Assembly (NCBI GenBank): GCA_018060625.1
Contig: JAGOVS010000002.1
Coordinates: 1 to 64,000 of the forward strand
Origin: Bacteriovorax sp.
GTDB taxonomy: Bacteria > Bdellovibrionota > Bacteriovoracia > Bacteriovoracales > Bacteriovoracaceae
DNA: 64,000 bases
Direction: 5' to 3'
A program made the translations under genes and the position numbers. Positions 61,008-64,000 of the stretch are shown piece after piece. Position 1 is the stretch's first letter, and each line of letters starts with the position of its first letter. The notes under the pieces are model-generated. The model saw only the letters and a list, made by a program, of their open reading frames with translations, made no database searches and was not told the origin of the DNA.

Positions 61008-61604
61008 TCAGTTTATCTGAAATCCAACATAATAAATATCTACAACCTGACCATCTACCAAAAAATTATTAATTGAAGTTTTCACTTCTTCTTTTAAATA
61101 TTCTTTCCCTTCTTTTTTTAAAAGCTCTTCAGGTTTTTTAGCATTGAGCATGCTGATAATCGTGTCACTAATTTGAGGCTTTCTAGCATCTACTTCTTCT
61201 TTTTTTGTTTCTTTGCTAAATTTCAAAACAAGAGAAATACGAATAAATCTTCGAGGTCCATCTCCCTGAGCAAGATTTGCGGTAAAAGGATCTAAAGGAT
61301 AAAGTAGCCCATCGGCCTTAACCTCGTCTGCACCTTTGGCCTCAGCACCACCATGACCACCTTCAGCTTTTTTTTCCCCATGACCTCCACCTTCAGCGGG
61401 TGCCGCGTGATCACCGCCACCTTCAAGATCTTGTTTCATAAGGTCTGCTGCCGTTGTGACTGAATTTAATTTCTTATGATTTTGAAATTGAAAAAACCCA
61501 ACGGCCGCAACTGCTAATGTATTGACTACAACTAAAATGACTAAGAGAGGGTTTTTCCCTGACGGAGCAGCTGCTTCTGCCTTCTCTTCTTTTTCTTCGG
61601 CCAT
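61008..61604 (-). CDS. fliL: flagellar basal body protein FliL with His/Gly-rich linker
   Basis: A 198-residue single-span protein: a cytoplasmic charged N-terminus, span at about 18-40, an unusual linker (about 62-95) made mostly of Gly, His, Ala and Glu (GGGDHAAPAEGGGHGEKK), then the periplasmic FliL domain ending in DGQVVDIYYVGFQIN. FliL supports the stator. The linker could bind metal ions, which is conjecture. First gene of the operon, behind the promoter at 61643-61671. Confidence 0.92.
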   Translation of the reverse strand: MAEEKEEKAEAAAPSGKNPLLVILVVVNTLAVAAVGFFQFQNHKKLNSVTTAADLMKQDLEGGGDHAAPAEGGGHGEKKAEGGHGGAEAKGADEVKADGLLYPLDPFTANLAQGDGPRRFIRISLVLKFSKETKKEEVDARKPQISDTIISMLNAKKPEELLKKEGKEYLKEEVKTSINNFLVDGQVVDIYYVGFQIN

Positions 61605-61642
61605 TATTTACCATCCATGGATTAAACCGGTACCTGTCAAAA

Positions 61643-61671
61643 ATTATACATAGGAAGGCAATTTGGTTCAA
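61643..61671 (-). promoter_or_regulatory. sigma70-type promoter of the fliL operon
   Basis: On the minus strand TTGAAC (61671-61666) and a perfect TATAAT (61648-61643) are separated by exactly 17 bases. The start of the message would lie near 61636, about 30 bases before the fliL ATG. No sigma54 (GG-N10-GC) or sigma28 site is evident, which suggests the operon is expressed by the housekeeping polymerase. Confidence 0.75.
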
Positions 61672-61805
61672 GGGGTCTTATCGAAAATTGGCAAAATCTG
61701 CCTAAAGAACCTTGTTTAAGTGAGTTAATGAAGATCTTTTGACAGTTGGAATTTTGACGGAGGAAAAATGTGCCTTCATTTTGGAGATATTTGCAGAAAT
61801 TAAGA

Positions 61806-61838
61806 TCCTCACTCAAATCTTTAGCATTTGAGTGAGGA
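61806..61838 (-). terminator. long hairpin ending the secreted-protein gene
   Basis: A perfect 13-bp inverted repeat (TCCTCACTCAAAT at 61806-61818, ATTTGAGTGAGGA at 61826-61838, 7-base loop) lies 10 bases after the stop of the 61849 gene. The minus strand has only a mild T-run after it (TCTTAATTTC), so it may act mainly as a transcript end stabiliser. Confidence 0.7.
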
Positions 61839-61848
61839 CTATTTAAAA

Positions 61849-62526
61849 TTATTCTACTTTTGAAAAACTAAACAGAGGTGGAGCCATCTCACACGAAGTT
61901 CCACCACCACCATTACAGGCAGTATCTGCTGTGTCACACACTTTATTAGTAGCATTGACAACAAATTTCCCTGTAGATGTCCCACTTATAACAAGTGCTG
62001 AAGCTAAATTAAAACCATGGGCAGCATCTCCCACGCTCGTTGGTGGGTTAAAAGCATCGGAGTTGGTTGTTGATGATGAAGCTGTCGATAGATACATCGC
62101 CACTCTATCATTTGTTCCAGACACTCCACAAGTAGTCGTCGTTCCATCTACTAGCTTACTTGTTCCACTGTTATCTGATCGACAAACGTCCAAGATATTA
62201 TCTGTACTTGTACTGCAGTTTCCTGAAGTTGTTGCAGTACTTACTCTGAATTTTAAATTATCCGCAAATTCGATTACGATGCAAGGATATGTTCCGTTTG
62301 CTAAAACGCCATTTCCTAAATTGGGAGCACTCAAAAAATCAACTTCCGTAGGTGTATTGCCATTGTCCACAACCGTAATAAGATTTGTGCACAGAGGACT
62401 TGTTGAAACGGCAAACTTGTAGATTTTCAGCTTTAGTGCGCCTGGAGTAATATTGACATTTCCAGCATCAGTGATGGCAAAAGCATTTAAAGATAACAAA
62501 GAAAGCCCCATAATTAATTTTTTCAT
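61849..62526 (-). CDS. Cys-rich secreted hypothetical protein
   Basis: A 225-residue protein with a signal peptide (LIMGLSLLSLNAFA). The mature part is rich in Thr, Ser, Asn and Gly, has about nine cysteines (for example PLCTN, YPCIV, NCSTS, VCRS, TCGV, VCDTADTACNGGGG, SCEM) and reads as beta-structure held by disulfides. TAGGAA precedes the ATG. It may need the DsbA-like protein encoded at 63628. It is probably co-transcribed with the small lipoprotein gene before it. No family recognised. Confidence 0.75.
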   Translation of the reverse strand: MKKLIMGLSLLSLNAFAITDAGNVNITPGALKLKIYKFAVSTSPLCTNLITVVDNGNTPTEVDFLSAPNLGNGVLANGTYPCIVIEFADNLKFRVSTATTSGNCSTSTDNILDVCRSDNSGTSKLVDGTTTTCGVSGTNDRVAMYLSTASSSTTNSDAFNPPTSVGDAAHGFNLASALVISGTSTGKFVVNATNKVCDTADTACNGGGGTSCEMAPPLFSFSKVE

Positions 62527-62585
62527 AATAATTCCTAGAATAAAAATTGAGTATTAACTGTTGATTAAATAAAAAGAATAACCGA

Positions 62586-62699
62586 CTAAGATGCTCCACC
62601 AGTTAGAGTAAAAGTACTTCCTGATGTTGTCGTTGAATCTTTTTTACCACATGAAACAAGCGAACAAGTAACGATAAGGGCCAGAATAAATAGGCGCAT
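62586..62699 (-). CDS. 37-residue lipoprotein
   Basis: ATG 62699 to TAG 62586-62588. The sequence is MRLFILALIVTCSLVSCGKK followed by a short Ser/Thr/Gly tail. LVSC-G is a good lipobox with the lipid Cys at residue 17, leaving a 21-residue mature peptide. A near-perfect GGAGG stands five bases before the ATG, which strongly supports translation. It lies 59 bases before the Cys-rich secreted protein gene on the same strand. Too short for standard gene finders. Function unknown. Confidence 0.75.
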   Translation of the reverse strand: MRLFILALIVTCSLVSCGKKDSTTTSGSTFTLTGGAS

Positions 62700-62779
62700 T
62701 GAAACCTCCAATTGAATTTGTTACTTAATTCAACGGAATTTCTTTAAAAATCTTTAGATCATTTTTATCAGTAAATTAT

Positions 62780-63058
62780 TTAAAGTGAATCTTTCCAAGG
62801 CTTTCCAGGTTTAAATTTAGGCACAACTCTGGCCCGAATCCTTATTCTCTCACCAGTGGAAGGATTGACTCCCAAACGAGAAGCTTTTCTCGTTTTGGTA
62901 AAAGTGCCAAAGCCAACCAGCGTGACATCCTCACCTTTTTTTACTGTGCGCTTAATCGTCTCAAGCATGACATCTATAAATTGATTGGCCTGCTTTTTGG
63001 TCATATTGGAGAGATCACGATCTTTTAATAATGATTCAATTAATTCTTTGCGATTCAT
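62780..63058 (-). CDS. HU/IHF-family DNA-binding protein
   Basis: A 92-residue histone-like protein. The helical N-terminus (MNRKELIESLLKD) pairs in the dimer; VTLVGFGTFTKTRKASRLGVNPSTGERIRIRAR is the family signature with the DNA-bending arm and its Pro, and VPKFKPGKPWKDSL ends the protein. It bends and compacts DNA; HU and IHF subunits cannot be told apart reliably here. The orphan gene at 63080 lies 21 bases upstream in the same direction. Confidence 0.93.
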   Translation of the reverse strand: MNRKELIESLLKDRDLSNMTKKQANQFIDVMLETIKRTVKKGEDVTLVGFGTFTKTRKASRLGVNPSTGERIRIRARVVPKFKPGKPWKDSL

Positions 63059-63079
63059 TTTTTTTCCTTAAATCGTCAA

Positions 63080-63526
63080 TTAAAACTTAGGTTCTTCCAA
63101 ACGATAAAGCTCTTCTTCTAAGGCAATTCGCAAAGATTCTTTGACCGATTTTAAAATCAGCTTTGCATCATCTGGCCGAGAAGAATTCTCAAGAATTGAT
63201 CTCATAATAACTGGGGATAAATTCTTATAAAACTCATCAAAACTCATATCAACTTCAAATTCCAGACTATCGATAACCTGATGAAGATCTGTTTCTAATT
63301 CAAAAAAGGCATTGATGAAATCAAAAATATTTTCTTTCTGAAGTAGCCCTTTTAATTCTCGCGTGACCGTCTTCTTAACTTCGTCTGCATTATGCAATGT
63401 CCATTTATGCTCTAAAAAATCTTTCAGTGTTAAAACCTCATCCCCACGCTTCTCTTGATAGGTGCGGTTTCTTTTCATTCCAAGATGACTATAAACTGTC
63501 CCTTCCATCATTTTCTCTCGGTTCAT
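63080..63526 (-). CDS. helical hypothetical protein upstream of HU gene
   Basis: A 148-residue charged, mainly helical protein without signal peptide or membrane span. The ATG at 63526 lies 7 bases after the T-run of the preceding terminator and has no ribosome binding site. Starts at 63511 or 63508 (with GAGAAA before them) or 63478 (MKRNRTYQEK, TTGGA before it) are possible and would shorten it by 5-16 residues. Conserved-looking blocks are LTLKDFLEHKWTLHNADEVKK and the acidic helix near the end. No family recognised. Confidence 0.6.
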   Translation of the reverse strand: MNREKMMEGTVYSHLGMKRNRTYQEKRGDEVLTLKDFLEHKWTLHNADEVKKTVTRELKGLLQKENIFDFINAFFELETDLHQVIDSLEFEVDMSFDEFYKNLSPVIMRSILENSSRPDDAKLILKSVKESLRIALEEELYRLEEPKF

Positions 63527-63532
63527 ATGAAT

Positions 63533-63559
63533 AAAAAAAGGGCCACAACGAAGTGGCCC
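63533..63559 (-). terminator. intrinsic terminator after the DsbA-like gene
   Basis: On the minus strand GGGCCAC and GTGGCCC (63559-63540) pair perfectly around the 6-base loop TTCGTT and are followed by seven T residues (63539-63533). It ends the DsbA-family gene about 70 bases after its stop and abuts the start of the orphan gene at 63526. Confidence 0.92.
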
Positions 63560-63627
63560 TCTTTAAATTCATTATAACGACTATTTCAAAAATGACAAAC
63601 ATGCTTGTTTTTTACAAGACGAATTCC

Positions 63628-64000
63628 TTAAAGTTTAACTTTTCCTCTTTTTTGTAATTCATCTACGAGATTCACGAAATATTCTGGAGGATAGGCCCCT
63701 CTAACTGGTACCCCGTTAAGAAGAAAACCTGGAGTTCCTTGCATTCCAAAACTACCTGCTTCTTTAACATCTTGCTCAATTCTTTTTGTGACAGCTTCTG
63801 AATTAAGATCTTTTTTTACTCTGGCCATGTCGGCCCCAACTTGTTTAGCAGTTGCTTGTAAAAAAGACTCCCCATTTTTTAATTTTCTCTGGTTTTTGAA
63901 AATTTCATCATGAAAAGCAAAAGCCTTTTTCTCATCTTGTAATCTGATAGCCTCATAATATTTAGAAGTAATCATGGCCTGTTCATGGAAACTAAGAGGC
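63628..64000 (-). CDS. DsbA-family thioredoxin-fold protein, C-terminal part, cut by window edge
   Basis: The frame is open to the window end (124 codons visible, reading PLSFHEQAMITSKYYEAI at the top), so the ATG at 63975 is internal and not the start. The visible part is the helical insertion and last strands of a DsbA-like fold: F-P-L-x-F-H at the top, QVGADMARVKKDLNS, the cis-Pro loop GMQGTPGFLLNG and the final LVDELQKRG. The C-x-x-C active site and any signal peptide lie outside the window. Members form or shuffle disulfides in exported proteins; the Cys-rich protein at 61849 is a possible client. Confidence 0.85.
   Translation of the reverse strand, partial: PLSFHEQAMITSKYYEAIRLQDEKKAFAFHDEIFKNQRKLKNGESFLQATAKQVGADMARVKKDLNSEAVTKRIEQDVKEAGSFGMQGTPGFLLNGVPVRGAYPPEYFVNLVDELQKRGKVKL

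Noticed and set aside
61931-62422. 163-codon plus-strand open frame opposite the Cys-rich secreted protein
   Set aside because: It is a mirror of a Thr/Ser-rich gene with a signal peptide and good ribosome binding site on the minus strand.
1-64000. CRISPR arrays, insertion sequences, rRNA genes, complete tRNA genes
   Set aside because: No regularly spaced repeats, no transposase-like gene with inverted ends, no rRNA sequence and no full tRNA cloverleaf were seen on either strand.

Overview
The window is a 64 kb piece of a low-GC (roughly 38-40 percent by eye), gene-dense Gram-negative chromosome. It has a full lipid A / outer-membrane assembly locus and a flagellar export operon. A TIGR02147-type regulator, many exported hydrolases, AmpG, a peptidoglycan-deacetylase-like enzyme and a patatin point to the Bdellovibrionota, most likely a Bacteriovorax/Peredibacter-like predator. 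No rRNA gene lies in the window, so this placement is inference from gene content and order.

Layout. (1) 1-2250 is gene-poor: a cut-off ORF, a start-less reading-frame remnant, a terminator, one secreted orphan, and an isolated tRNA 3' end that looks like an attachment-site scar. (2) 2252-12975 is mixed accessory and housekeeping content: GNAT, AmpG, a serine hydrolase/amidotransferase pair, a receiver-patatin pair, Ogt, a secreted phospholipase D, an RlmM-like methyltransferase, a radical SAM protein and a small membrane protein. (3) 13015-16435 is coaBC-panC-hflX. (4) 16436-23864 (minus), possibly with the receiver gene at 23926, is a tightly overlapping operon: MFS exporter, GNAT, LuxE-type acyl-protein synthetase, a LuxC reductase fused to an adenylating domain, a second stand-alone adenylating enzyme and a 29-residue membrane peptide. 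No luciferase genes are present. This is the best candidate for an undescribed system. (5) 23926-28747 holds a degenerate receiver, a CxxC small protein, a methyltransferase, a secreted polysaccharide deacetylase, a TIGR02147 regulator and two tandem exported carbonic anhydrases.

(6) 28845-45136 (minus) is an envelope block read as ybeY, prfB (with a programmed +1 frameshift), lolC/E, lolD, bamA, skp, terminator, lpxD, fabZ, lpxA, a GnnA-like dehydrogenase, lpxB, lpxK, a DUF3108-like lipoprotein and a glycosyltransferase, followed by rpsA with its own terminator. The dehydrogenase between lpxA and lpxB suggests a diamino-sugar lipid A, as known for Bdellovibrio. (7) mazG and coaE face the other way at 45154-46585.

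(8) 46595-61604 (minus) is a flagellar operon read from a good sigma70-type promoter at 61643-61671: fliL, fliM, fliN, a long fliO, fliP, fliQ, fliR, flhB, flhA, flhF, flhG, fliA, an orphan gene and a 786-residue membrane sensor with no recognisable output domain. FlhF has lost its GTPase motifs while FlhG keeps its ATPase motif. (9) 61806-64000 holds a Cys-rich secreted protein, a 37-residue lipoprotein, an HU-type protein, an orphan and the C-terminal part of a DsbA-family protein cut by the window edge.
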